DNA from: Helicostylum pulchrum
Lineage: Eukaryota; Mucoromycota; Mucoromycetes; Mucorales; Mucoraceae
Length of the DNA: 64,000 nucleotides
NCBI GenBank assembly: GCA_025677825.1
Contig: JAIXMO010000009.1
Span: 124,001-188,000, forward strand
Reading direction: 5' to 3'
Part shown: piece by piece, positions 1 through 11,681 of the stretch
Numbering within the stretch: the first letter of the stretch is position 1
Layout: each line of letters starts with the position of its first letter
The notes under the pieces: generated by a model
The model's database searches: none
What the model saw: the letters and a program-made list of their open reading frames with translations, nothing else
Told to the model about the DNA's origin: nothing
Made by a program: the position numbers and the translations under genes

Positions 1-1136
1 AAATTAATTGTCGAATATAATGAAACTGACAGCAATAACATTGACACAAATAAACTAAAATACTGTCCTTTTCCCTCTTCTAAATATTATTATCTATAAT
101 TATTTGTGGTAAGAATATATAACAAGCCATACTTAAACATGTGGGTATTTACTTTAAGTACTCTTTACATACTTATTACTTGGATACAACGATAATGCTC
201 AATAATAATTTATAAAATATACGATACAGGTATTCATAAGTTATATTTTAGCGCTCGTACAATGGGTCTTTCCTTAATTCCAACCCTCTTTAACTTTTGC
301 CCTTCTTTAATTTCAATCCTTTAATTTCGAGGCTTAAAGAACTCCCTTGGCCTTGATATTATTTAGTGATTACTGCATATTACGTAGCGGTACCTAATAA
401 CGGAAAATGCTAAATTTTCTTTATTTATTGTATTATCAATTCTACGATACTACATTAAATCTCTGCATAAGGATACATATCATTGGAAACGGTATTTTTG
501 GTGTGTTATATAAAAACGATTAAATAGATCACATTAGGTAGAAAATAAGCTTACTATTTTATCATGAACAATGAGAGTGACCCTCAAACTACTATTTATT
601 CTAGAATATTTAATCACTTACTTTCTCTTTTTCATTTTTTATTAGCTATGTATAACAGTAAGTACCAGATCCGTAGAATACTGATTGTTATCTACTAAAT
701 TATCCAAGTATATGAAGAGAATAGTTACCTTTGATTTATGGTCAAGATAAATATTTAATAGTAGGCGAACACTATAATTTTAAGAAAGAAGTAGTGTATA
801 CCTTTTTTACCAGAAAAAAAATCAGTGAGGTTTATGGTTACCACAAATCGAATATTACACTTTGGCATTTTTAACATATTATAAGACACATGTAATAGGC
901 TATTTTTACTCAATGGCTTTACCATAAATAATATATTTTGTATTGTAACATTTGTAGATAACTGCACGGCCCAAAATCGATATTCTACTCTTACAAAAGG
1001 AGCGAGAAAAATAAAAGAAGGACGTGCGTATTGAATGTAACTTTTTATTTCAAAAGTCTACGTCACGAGTCGATCGTGTTAAATTTGGTGTGCACCAAGT
1101 TTCCACCCAAAAAAAAAAAGGTCTTCTTCATTCATT
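1..1136. other. Intergenic region with one repeat relic
   Basis: I see no gene here. The short open frames on both strands are AT-rich, lack splice structure and resemble no family I know. The only recognisable structure is a diverged repeat copy at 486-665, listed separately. The last 100 bases, with an A-tract around 1110-1119, precede the INTS4 start and probably hold its promoter. Confidence 0.6.
486..665 (+). repeat. Dispersed 5'-gene module, copy 1
   Basis: This stretch aligns by eye with 25724-25945. Both share, in order, GAAACGGTATTTT, GATTAAATAGATCACATTA (518-536 here), TTTTATCATGAACAATGA, a TTTTTCATTTTTTATTA stretch and CTATGTATAACAGTAAGTA. The last block looks like a start codon (648) followed after 10 nt by a splice donor (GTAAGT at 658). 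No open frame follows in this copy, so it is probably the abandoned 5' end of a multi-copy gene or element. Shorter reverse-oriented copies lie at 52983-53180 and 41105-41240. Confidence 0.65.
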
Positions 1137-4100
1137 ATGAAGCGTTCAATTGAGAAACATTCTGCTATTCAAAAGACAAACGAGTAAAAAAAATCAAAAT
1201 AAAATTGAGTTGTCAGTATACGAGATCGGTTATCCTGATTACTTGTTTCTTCTTCTAGTGACCAGTCAACAATTGCTACTGACGAACCAATGCAACACCA
1301 TGCAAACACGGGCGTTATATGGGCAGACGTAAATATCTTCTTTTTTTTTTTTTTGAAATAAAACGATCTGCAAGTAATGACTAATAAATATATGAACAGT
1401 TGCGTTTAAATGCTTTAGAGTCTAGTAAAGTAGACGATCGTATACAGGTTTGAACCGCAAAAAAAAAAAAAAAAAAAAAACTTTTTTTATATATACGAGT
1501 ATTAAAGACTCTTTCTTTTTTCTTTTTTTTTTTTTTTTGCTGTAGTGTTTGCTCGTAATCGCTCGTCATATACCCCTTTTAAATATTCAACAACAAAAAG
1601 ATATTATCGAGCTTTTAATTTATAGACTAGAGAAAGAGACTGATAATGACACCAAAGTAATTTATAAAATTGGGTTACTTTTGTATATGTTTACATTTTT
1701 TTTTACATGTGTAGGCTATGCTGATTTTGTTAATAGAAAAGTGTTCTCGGTTTCCTAATATTAATGCATTCACTGTATTTCAGTATCTTTTAAAAGAGGT
1801 AAAATTACTGATATATTTATACATGTGCTCCCCCCTTTTTTTTTGCTAATGTATATTATATATATAGCTTCAAACAGATTCAACAAAGATTAAATGGCAC
1901 GCCTATAGTTGTATTGGCAGTATTTTAAAGGTAAAACGAAATACACTACCAGATTGATTTCATTACTAAATAGGATGCTTAGAATCGCCAAATTATAATT
2001 GAACAGCAAATTTTGACATTATTTGAGCACCTTACACTCGACCTATCGAACGCGCATCATAAAGTACGTGCTATCAGTATATCCTTATTATCCATCCTAC
2101 CATTTGTACTCGATCGATGCGCTATAGATAAACCAACGATGATGACCCAAATGGAAATTCAAAAAATCATTAGCAATTATGCTAGAGATAGTGATCCTCG
2201 TGTTAGAAAAGTAAAAAAAAAACGAATTTTTTTTAACTCTTTTTATCCGTAACGTCAAAGCACTCGAAACTAAATAATTTTCTTTTTTCTTGGACCCCCT
2301 TTTTAATAATTAGAGTGCGCTTGATTCCTTGGTTCAAATGCATCTTCGTGGATGTCCATTAGATTTAGCTATTTACAATTTATCAGTATCTTCTTTACGA
2401 GACGATTATGAAGAAGTGCGTATGGGCGGGTTAAATTTGATGGGTGTACTTAGTTCACTGTACCCTGAGCATCGCATGAAATTAGCGCATGAAGAAGTAG
2501 ATGAAACAACGAGGCTGATTGACGACGCGTTTAATAAGGTGTGTGATTTAGTCAATGATTCAGCGATTACCGTACGTACCAAGGCGTGCGTCATGATGGC
2601 GTCGTATCAGCACGTTGGATCAGATACTTTAAATCAAACGTTCAGTAAACAAATCATGTCGCATTTAAAAAGAAAGATTCCCAGATATAAGATGCAGCAA
2701 AAGAAGTATGCTAACAGTGCTTTGCCTATTGCCGAAGGTGATATTGATGTGCAGTCAAATGAGTTTCATTTATTGGATTCGGGAGCTTGTGGATCATTTA
2801 TTCATGGTTTGGAAGATGAGTTTCAAGAAGTTAGAAATGCTTCTATTGGTAAAGTATCTTTTTTGTTCTTTTTTGTTTACCAATTTAATTTTTTTAAAAA
2901 AAATAAATATGATATGTAGATTCTATTTGTGAATTGAGTATGTATAATGAAGAACTCACGAAAAAAGCTGTTGAATTCCTGGTTGGTAAGCCTTTTTTTT
3001 TTGTTTTGTATACTATATAATCTATAATTAAACTGACGTTTTTTTTTGTAGATATGTTTAACGACGATATCGATAAAATTCGATTAAACGCAATTCAAAG
3101 TTTGCGTAAAATTGGAACTAGATGTATGCTTGAGTTTGATGAAGAACAATTAGAGATTTCAGTGGGTGCTTTAGAAGATAGTGACCCATTAGCTAGACAT
3201 GCCACACACGATTTATTCACGTAAGTCTACGCGTTTCAAAAAGTGTTCTTTTCTTACCGCCCCCCCGCGACTAACTTTTTTGTTTGATAAAGCGTTGTAC
3301 GGTTAACGCACCAGTCTTCGTTAACCACATTATTAGAAGCGCTTGGCGCTAATATGAAACGATATCCTATTGATGTATTATCAATTTATCGTTGTTTATG
3401 TCATATTGGAAAAAGACATGAAGATTATATTGAGGACCTTGTTCCTAGTTTATTGAAACTTGATAAGCGGTACTTACCAAAGGAAGCTAATGTTGAAGAC
3501 CAAATGTGTATGTTTTTTTTTCTCTAATATGTGTGTACATGGACTAATATATGAAATTAGATACTGCATATGTTATACTGATCGTCAACGCATGTGTCAC
3601 CAACCCAAAAATGCTTAATAATTTACCAAAGTATATCTTTCGACATTTCGCTTACTTTAAAAGCAAATATCCTGATTGTATACCTGATTTACGCGTAAAG
3701 TATAATATAATTTCCCTTCTCCCCCCCTTTTTTTAACACGAATTTTTTCTTTTTTTTTTTAATAGAAACTATACAAATATGCCGATATAAAATTAGAAGG
3801 AGACGTTGATTGTTTACCAATGACATTTAGTTGTAAGTTATATATATAAATATTTATTAATAGACATTTAAACCTATATATGTATATTATTTATAGCGTC
3901 AGCTAAAAAGTTGGTCGCGGCGGACGCAGAAAGTTACATGGCAGCTACGACGGATATGCTGAAAGTAATTAAATCGCAAGTGGAGCGTCACGAGTTATCA
4001 ACAGCACTTTTGACATTAGATGTGGCTATCCGTAACTTTAAGTACATTACGAGTTTAAAGCCAGTGTTGGCTGGTAAATCGGAACTGGCGCAGCTTTATT

Positions 4101-5264
4101 TACAGTGCTATGAATCAGTTATTAAAATTAAGCAAAGTCATTCCTCCCCTACTTATGCATCGACTGCCCAAATGGCAGCGGCTTCGTTGCTGCGCAATTC
4201 GTATACCATGCAACATACATTTTTAGGGCTGTCAAAAGAGACGTTACAGGCTGCCATGTATATTAGAATCATGGCGAATATGGTTTGGATGTTTGGTGTG
4301 TTAAAACAAATGCCCATGTAATTTGTTTTTTTAAATACAAGTTTTTTTTTCATGTTAACCTTATTTTAAAAATAGATCGAATAATACGTCGTTTAGTGTT
4401 AAAAATATGCTGCTGGCGTTTCGTCAGAGAGTTGTGTTGATTGAAAAGGAGTTTGATCAGGATGGTAAAAGTAAAACAAGTGATGTTTTAAGTGACTTAA
4501 AACGTAGCTTGTTATCTGCTAGTGAGTCGCCTACCACGAGCAAGATATCACTCCTTCATTCATTTATTACAGTAAGTTAATCTTAATCTATATTTATACG
4601 TATGTTAAACCCCTCTTTCTTATAGACTTTTTTACCACTTGATATTTACTTAACGAATCCTGTCAAACGTACTACAGCTGAAATCACTCAGCCACTACCA
4701 AACCCTGATAAACCATACAAATTCACTTTTCAATTCCCTGTAAAGATTCACATTGAAGCGGATGTTTTCAACTCGAGTGACACCAATACACTTGCCATTG
4801 AAGTAAGTTTTTCTGGTTTTTTTTTAAGGTTTTTTTGTTCTTAATTGACTTTTTTTTTTTTTTTTTTTTTTTTTTTGCAAGTTTATTTTACCAGATCAGT
4901 CTTCTTCTATCTTCTGGCCTGCACCTGGTAGTTTTAAGCAGACTACACCTTACTGCTTTAAATTATCAACCGATATTGAACTTGCCTTATCACCTTGGAC
5001 AGGTTAGATTTTTTTGAACTCGTTACCCTTTTTTTTTGTTGTTAAACTTTTTTACCTTTTCTTGTTGTTGTAGAACCAGGTGTTGTTGTCATTCGCGTTG
5101 TTCAATCGTTTGAACCAGACTTACCTGGACTGGATGAGTATATCATGAAGTACCCTAATTTTTCCTCGTTATCGAATTCATTGAATTCCGGTATCAGGAT
5201 GCCTATTTCTTCTTCGGTTATTAGTGAACATTTAAAGTATCGTCTTAGCCCTACCACAGCCTAA
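1137..5264 (+). CDS. INTS4: Integrator complex subunit 4 (INTS4) homologue
   Basis: Scaffold subunit of the Integrator cleavage module. In animals INTS4 holds the INTS9/INTS11 endonuclease that cuts snRNA and paused Pol II transcripts. The spliced reading frame crosses about 17 short introns and gives roughly 970 residues, close to human INTS4. The recognisable blocks are HEAT-repeat sequence such as ACGSFIHGLEDEFQEVRNAS, then MFNDDIDKIRLNAIQSLRKI, then IFRHFAYFKSKYPDCIPDL, each matching INTS4 in order. The start at 1137 was chosen because it is the first ATG in frame with the first intron (donor GA|GTAAAA, acceptor CTTCTAG) and with a conserved-looking LRLNALESS segment. The C-terminal half (from about 3900) is less conserved, as in the family. 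No break was seen. Confidence 0.88.
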
Positions 5265-6293
5265 AGTAATAAAAAGTTTGTTTTAGCTAGACGCAAAAAA
5301 AAAAAAATGGTGTCATAAAATACAATAGTACAGCATGAAAAATGTTACAGTTTATTTATAGAACAAACGGCGACTTTTTTAAGAAAAAATCCTATTTTGC
5401 ATTTTTGAGCAAAAAAAAAAACCCTAAACATCTGTGTTGACAACTCCTACTGATAAAAAATTGCTCCTAAAGTAATATCTGGTAAGAGGGAGTCTCACGC
5501 ATATAAAAAAAACAACGAAAAATGCAATTTCGCACAGTTAAAAGCCTAGTCATATTTAACGTTGATCCTGTGTTGTGTCATTTCCAGATAAGAGCTGACA
5601 TGAGAGAGAATTACATTTATACTTTTCTTCAATCCAAAGCCTGTTAGACTCTCGACTTCTTCGTCATACCGTTTTTTTTTTTTTTTTTTTTTTTTTTGCA
5701 AGTATTTTGTGATCCGCCATTTGAGACCACATACGCACTGTACTGCACCAGTTTTATAGTTTGAATTTGTTTCTCCTGAGACCCCGTGTTAAGATAATGA
5801 AAGGACTGGGATAAATTGCAGGGTCCTCTTTTACACCAGAATTTAACTTGAATAGTGGTCTTGTGTGTGTATGTGCGTGTGTGTGTGCGCGCTTATTTTT
5901 TATATCTCTCTCCCTTCCTGAAGAATACAAGTATCGTGAACCTTCTTGTTTCTTTTTTAAACCCATTTTTTTTTTTTAAAAAAGGAAAAAAAATGTTTTG
6001 CACTGGTTTTATCGGATTGGACAAGGAGCCCGCCCCCACCTGCTCCCCCCGCGTCCGTTACCCGGAACCATACCATTGGGCATTAACACGTGTATATTTT
6101 ACAGAGCCGAGAACGCGAAATGATTTACGGAGAAAAGTAAAATGCCATATACTTTACACGCATTAAAAAAAAGAAGGGGGGGGGGGGCGCACACGGACTG
6201 AGTAGAAGATTTATATGGTTTATTTGAAATATAGTCGCGTCCACTAATAAAAAAATACTTGAGACCCAGATATTGCTCTACTTTTTTTAAACC
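5265..6293. other. Intergenic region with homopolymer, GT and C/G-rich patches
   Basis: No supported gene. It holds the INTS4 3' end and DXO promoter region: a poly-T run near 5671-5698, a GT-rich stretch near 5862-5890, a C-rich patch near 6028-6062 and a run of about a dozen G near 6176-6187. The open frames across it are low-complexity and have no family resemblance. Confidence 0.5.
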
Positions 6294-7841
6294 ATGTCCA
6301 AACGAAACTTTGAACCAGAATACCAAAGACAAGATGTCAAGATACAAAAGTCGCAACATGTACAAAGCTTTAGATTGAAAAGAACGCAAGATTACGAAGG
6401 GAGTTTTCCTGCTTATAAACAGCCGCAAGAAGTGACTTCGTATAGTATTGATCATCAACGACATGTTTGGTTTGATAATAGAGAGATGGTAAATGACGCG
6501 CTCTTTTTATTATTATTACAGTACTTTTTTAACTAAAAAGACCCCCCTTTTTTTATTGCGTAGAAATATTATTACCCACCTACGGGCAAGGATTTAAATT
6601 ATGGGTATGAGGACATGGTGCAAAGAGATGACTCTATTGCTGAACACTTGGATACGTTGTTAGACGCTCTAAGTCATATACGGTCAAAAACGCCGGATAA
6701 TGAAATATCAGCCGATTTTGTAAGTTTGACACACACGCACGAACACACGAATGATGATATCATACTTTTACTAAAGCAGATGATTATTACTTTTAGGTTA
6801 CTTGGCGAGGTATAATGACTAAAATTCTATGTACACCTTATTCTAGGAAAGAAGGTTGGGAATTTCGAGCGACCCGATACGATGTAAAAAAAAAAAAAAA
6901 AAAAAGAGTATTAAAAGGAGTTCATAAAAGAGGATTAAAACTCATACACACACAATAATGATAATAGGGTTCAATCTATATTGAAGAACAAGTAACTGAA
7001 GAGAAAAAGAATCAAGAAAATCAAGCATCTGATAAGCAAAAGTTAATGAGTTATTGGGGTTATCGATTTGAGACGCTTAGTACGTTGACGAAACCGCCAA
7101 GAGAGGTTGAAAAGTCAGACAGTGAATTAAAGGAAAGATTGACAGAGAGTGCCAATACGAATATTCAATACTGTATTGTAGTCAAGACTAAGCTTGGCAA
7201 TAATTCGATTTTAATGGGAGCCGAAGTAGATTGTTGCAGAGATGTTAAACCAGATGATGGGTTACTTCAACCAAGTAATTATATTGAATTAAAGACTTCT
7301 AGAGTAATAGAATCGGATAGGAACCAGTATTCATTTGAAAGGTATGATGATAATTAATCATCTTAAATGACATATATATTTAACATTATTGATTAGATAT
7401 AAATTATTGAAATTTTGGGCTCAATCATTTCTAGTCGGCGTACCAAGAGTAATGTGCGGGTTTAGAGATGATGATGGACAGATAGTCAATGTAGTGCAAT
7501 ATAAAACATTAGAAATACCACGCCAAGTCCGTGACAAACCAAACACCTGGGTAAGTCAATTTATTGTTGTTGTTGTTATTACTGATCACATTTTATATAT
7601 ATAAAAGAACCCGTCGGCTTGTTTAAACTTTGCAAATGAATTTTTAGATTGGTTAAAGAAAGAAATAGTAAATGATGATGCTACAGTTACTTACGCAATA
7701 CGGTTTAAATACCCATTTCAAGAGATAACAATAGAGTGCACAGGCCATTCAGATGTATTTTTAACACAACGCTACTTGGAAGGACAAACACAGCATGAAA
7801 TTGGAGGTCCACGAGCCGGTTTCTCTGCTAGTAAAAAGTGA
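6294..7841 (+). CDS. RAI1: DXO/Rai1-family decapping and pyrophosphohydrolase nuclease
   Basis: Enzyme family that removes incomplete 5' caps (unmethylated, triphosphate or NAD ends) from RNA. In yeast, Rai1 also stabilises the nuclear 5'-3' exonuclease Rat1. About 400 residues come from six exons. The family's active-site motifs are present: the GAEVDC segment (catalytic Glu and Asp, about residue 210), YIELKTSR (the E-x-K motif) and KFWAQSFLVGVPRVMCGFRD further on. The N-terminal VTWRGIMTKIL...EGWEF block is the conserved substrate-side strand. Exons join in frame at GAGATG|GTAAAT, GATTTT|GTAAGT and TACGAT|GTAAAA. Whether it is nuclear Rai1-like or cytosolic Dxo1-like cannot be told from sequence alone, so the symbol is a family assignment. 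Confidence 0.88.
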
Positions 7842-8127
7842 GGTTTTTGAATAATAAAAACTTTCAATGGTTAGGTTTCAAGTAACTTTTTTTTCTTTGT
7901 AACTGAAAGTGGCTTTGAAACCCTTTTTTTTTTTTTTAATTAGTTATCTCTCTTTTTTGCATGGTATGACTAAACAATTAAAGTGAGCATATTTTGACAG
8001 TTTTAGTATGTTTATGTCTTACAAAAAAACATGAAGCGCGTGTATAAAACAAAGGAAGCAAAAAACATAAAAAGGTCTGGGCGTTCATTAAATAGTAAAA
8101 ATCTAAAAATAGCTTTGTTTCTTTTTT

Positions 8128-8170
<43 letters not shown>

Positions 8171-8256
8171 CTTTTATATAAAGGGAATTACAAAAAAAAA
8201 AAATTGTTACCTTTCTCCTTTCCTTTTTTATTTTTCAAGTAAAAAGAGTTGTAAAA
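7842..8256. other. Intergenic region with long poly-T tract
   Basis: No gene is seen. A near-pure T tract covers about 8127-8170, interrupted by single C residues. It is followed by AT-rich sequence up to the MADS-box start and is probably the 5' leader or promoter of that gene. Confidence 0.5.
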
Positions 8257-9705
8257 ATGGGTCGTAAAAAGATTCAAATACAACATATTAAAGATGATCG
8301 TAATAGACAAGTAACGTTTTTAAAAAGGAAGCATGGGTTGATGAAGAAGGCTTACGAACTTAGTGTATTATGTAATTGTGAAGTTGCTCTTGTTATTATA
8401 CCATCCAATAATAAATTGATTCAATACTCAAGTTCTGATATCGACACTTTACTAACAAAGTTTAAAGAGGTACATTAAACAAATAAAATAAAAAAAGAGC
8501 ATGAGGGCATCATTATTAATAATCATTCGATAAAACCTAATATAGAATGACCTGCCAAGAGAAGTAAAGACCAACCAAGATTTCATTGAAACGGGAGAGA
8601 AAGACAATGACTCTGACGTAGAAGAAAAGACAATACAACAGCAACTGCAAAATAATAATTTGATGGCTCAACTAAATAGTAGTAGTAGTAGTAGTAGTAG
8701 TAATGGTGGTGGTGGTGGTGCTCAGATGGTACCGACACAAACAGGCATGTCATTTTCTTATACGCCTAACGGTTACACAATAAATCAACCACAGCAACTG
8801 ATGCAAAATGTCAGTGGGCAGCCCTCATCATATGACATCTACCGACATAATCAACAAATGTATATGATGCAGCAGCAGCAACATCAGCAACAGCAGCATC
8901 AGCATCAGCATCAGCAACACCAACACCAACACCAACAACAACAACAACTACAACAACAACAACTACAGTATAAACAGTATACAAATAATATCATGATGCG
9001 TGAACAAAGCATACAGCATCAACAGCAACAACAACAAAACATACATCAACACATACATCCGCAACAACAGCAGTATCAGCAAACACCTGCTTTATATCAT
9101 TCTCCAAATTCGTCTCCCCTTACTGTTCAAAATGAAACCTCGCCAGAACAGTCTCCCAAGTCAGAGCCTGGAACACCCGATAAAAGGCCGAAATTAAGAG
9201 TGACTATACCTACTACTACTAGTGCAAGCCCTACACCAATTGAAAAACAAGACACATCTAACATGAACAATGTAAGTCTTCTTTTCTTTTTCTTTTTTTC
9301 TTTTATTTAATTATCAACATTTTTTATTGTTAGTATCCATATTCTAGTTTACCTCCACCGTCTGCTTTACCGTCACAATATGTACAAAATTTACCTTCAC
9401 CGTCTACATTTTATCCCGAGTTTTATCAACCAAATTTTATGATGAGCCCGATCCATTCCAATGGCCCCAACTCAGCTAATCCCTTTATGATACCGACATC
9501 GCCATTCAGGGAAAGCGGGATTAGAACAAGTGAAACCAAGTAAGTTATTACACTACGCACACTTGTAATAATCGTATATTAATTATTTCCTTTTTACTAT
9601 AGTACTTTTAGAAAAAGGTCAATGCATCAATCAATTTCTGCTAGTGATTATAATGATAATCCATCCTCATCGTCACCGCCTAAAAAGATTAAAACAGAAC
9701 CATAA
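8257..9705 (+). CDS. MADS-box transcription factor, MEF2/Rlm1 type
   Basis: DNA-binding regulator. The N-terminus [11 protein letters not shown]...[20 protein letters not shown] is a textbook MADS box, and the MGRKKIQI opening is the MEF2/Rlm1 class rather than the SRF/Mcm1 class. Rlm1-type factors sit downstream of the cell-wall-integrity MAP kinase in yeast. Four exons: the first ends at AAAGAG|GTACAT, the second starts after AATATAG near 8545, and later joins lie at AACAAT|GTAAGT and ACCAA|GTAAGT. Residues after the MADS/MEF2 domain are low complexity: a Ser run, a Gly run, then a long Gln/His tract (8860-9090). They are followed by SP-rich sequence ([17 protein letters not shown]) that could be MAPK-phosphorylated. 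The C-terminus ends in PKKIKTEP. The product is probably nuclear. Confidence 0.9.
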
Positions 9706-9882
9706 AAAAAAAAAAATTTGGTTTTTGTATGTAAATTATTTTCTCTCACCTTCTTACTCATATATTGTACATTTTTAAAAAAAATAAAAAAAATACACAC
9801 AAAAAAAAGCCACTAATTCCTACACCCCTCCTTCTTTTTCCCCGCTCTCTTTATTATTTTCCCCTATTTTTTTGTTGCTGTC

Positions 9883-10952
9883 ATGAATAAAGAACAAGAA
9901 CAGGAAAATAGAGAACTTCAATCGGAAGAAATGATGGCCTTGGAGGCTATTTTTCCCGAGTCATTCGAAAGAGACACGAGTTCAGCAGACGCTTTTATAT
10001 ATACCCTTAATCTCGACCAAGACGACAACACGTTTCGTTCACCTCGTAAACTTGTCATTCGATTCTTTTTACCTCCCACCTATCCCAACCAAGATATGCC
10101 AGTATACGAAATATCTTCCATTTACTGTGGTACTAAAAAAATCACTGACGATATGTTGGACGCTATCGACACTGGGTTTCAGTCCTTGTTCAATCCTACT
10201 GAAGTTGTCTTGTTTGAGTGGATCAGTTGGCTTACAGAGTACTTGGAGGAAAATGTAGAAAAGCCTACTTCAAATGATACAGAACAACTAACAAGCAAGT
10301 TGGAACAAAGTACACTAGAAGAAAAAGAAGAAGAAGAGTATACAGAAAATTACGATTATGAAAATACTGCTAAAAAAGAAGAAGAAGCTCTAGTTGAAGT
10401 GGATGAACATGATAGACCTACAGTAAGATCCTTAATGGGTCCTAACCCTTACCAAAACGAAACACCACCCAAAATATTTTCTAGTGAACCTTTATTAGAC
10501 CGTAAATCTACATTTATTGCTCACGTAGCAGAAGTACATAATATACATCAAGTGAAATTAGTAGTAGCTCATTTATTACAAAACAAAAAAATCGCTAAAG
10601 CCGCGCATAATATTTTGGCCTATCGTATTACCATGCCAGATGAAAAAGTGTTGCAAGATAATGACGATGATGGCGAAACGGCTGCAGGCGGTAAGTAGCT
10701 CATTTACTCACTTATAAATAACTAAAACATTTTTTTTTTTTTTTTTGCGTAGGCCGTTTATCGCATTTAATGCAAATTTTAGAAGTAGAAAATGTAGTTG
10801 TGGTTGTATCTAGATGGTTTGGCGGTATTCACTTAGGCCCTGATCGGTTTAAAAACATTAATAACGTAGCACGTAACGCATTAGAACAGTGTGGATTTAT
10901 CCAAGAAAAACAAGCCAAAAATAATAAGCATAACAAAAAGAATAAAAAATAA
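9883..10952 (+). CDS. YIH1: Yih1/IMPACT-like protein (RWD + UPF0029)
   Basis: Regulator of amino-acid starvation signalling. Yih1/IMPACT binds Gcn1 through its RWD domain and keeps it from activating the kinase Gcn2. The first about 120 residues form an RWD domain (EEMMALEAIFPESF at the start, FFLPPTYPNQDMPVYEI as the YPxxxP-type core). An acidic linker follows (EEKEEEEYTENYDYE). The second half is the IMPACT/UPF0029 domain (STFIAHVAEVHNIHQVKLVV; VVVVSRWFGGIHLGPDRF). One intron with donor GCAGGCG|GTAAGT and acceptor TTGCGTAG (about 10690-10752) joins the two open frames. It converges with mL60, leaving about 70 bp between stop codons. Confidence 0.9.
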
Positions 10953-11023
10953 ATAATAATACTATCTCTTTTATTATTCTATAAATTATTTACAATTTGT
11001 TGTTGTTGTTGTTGTGGAGTTGT

Positions 11024-11417
11024 TTAGAAACCAGGAGGACTGGTTCTGTTGGTCAATTTGGTGAATTTAGGTACCTTATGTACTGATTTACGATACCCAT
11101 TAGCGGTACGACTGAAAACGGTGTATTTATCTCTGGCAAGCATTTCGCATTCCTTGGGAAGTGCAAGAGCTTCATCTAAAGCTTTACAGTTGACGCCGGA
11201 TTCAGCAACAGCGGCAATGACATTATCGACAGCTCTGAGTCTCTTACGGACATTGGCTTTTCTGGTTGTTGACATGCGGAAAGGGTTTTTCCTGAATAAA
11301 TAAAAAAGTAAGTAAATATTCTACTGTAAAAACACGTACTTGACTATATCTTTTTTTTTTTTTTTACCAAAGTAAACCACCTTGGGCTACAAGAGAAGGT
11401 CTGAAAGCACCAAACAT
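11024..11417 (-). CDS. MRPL31: Mitochondrial large-subunit ribosomal protein mL60 (MRPL31)
   Basis: Structural protein of the fungal mitochondrial 54S ribosomal subunit. Two exons: 11417-11368, then 11291-11024 after a TTCAG acceptor. Together they give 105 residues starting MFGAFRPSLVAQGGLLWKNP, which matches the MFGPF...GGLLWKIPWRMS start of yeast Mrpl31. The later KDKYTVF-like block (RDKYTVFSRTANGYRKSVHK) and VPKFTK also match. Without the small first exon the conserved N-terminus would be lost, so the upstream ATG at 11417 is clearly the start. It is transcribed divergently from RRP1. Confidence 0.9.
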
Positions 11418-11681
11418 TATTATATAAAGATTAGAAAAGAGTAAGAAAAAAAAAAAAAGAAATAAACCCCCTTCCACTTTGGCAAGTAACCGGGGCAAAG
11501 AAGTTGGAACTTCTTTCTATTGGTTTAACTTATAAACGTCTCTCGAAAAAAACAAAGGGACTTTTTGACTGCAAATCCTAAGTAAAACTTGAAAGGGTGG
11601 CTTATTGAGTTTTTTTATAATTCCTTCTTTTTTTTTTTTACACCAAAAAAAAAATATTTTAATTATCTTTATTTATCTGTT
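11418..11681. promoter_or_regulatory. Bidirectional promoter of mL60 and RRP1
   Basis: 264 bp separate the two divergent start codons. It contains a perfect 9-bp inverted repeat around a GG spacer, AAAGAAGTT at 11497-11505 and AACTTCTTT at 11508-11516. Its centre holds GAA-c-TTC, as in heat-shock elements. An ATTGG (reverse CCAAT) lies just downstream at 11519-11523. A/T tracts near both starts are typical nucleosome-free fungal promoter sequence. Function is inferred from position only. Confidence 0.5.

Noticed and set aside
5754..6166. Open frames on both strands upstream of the DXO gene
   Set aside because: Composed of GT repeat, poly-T/A and C-rich sequence; no splice structure or family match.
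7389..7604. Separate 71-codon gene starting at 7389
   Set aside because: It is an internal exon of the DXO/Rai1 gene (KFWAQSFLVGVPRVM), in frame after splicing.
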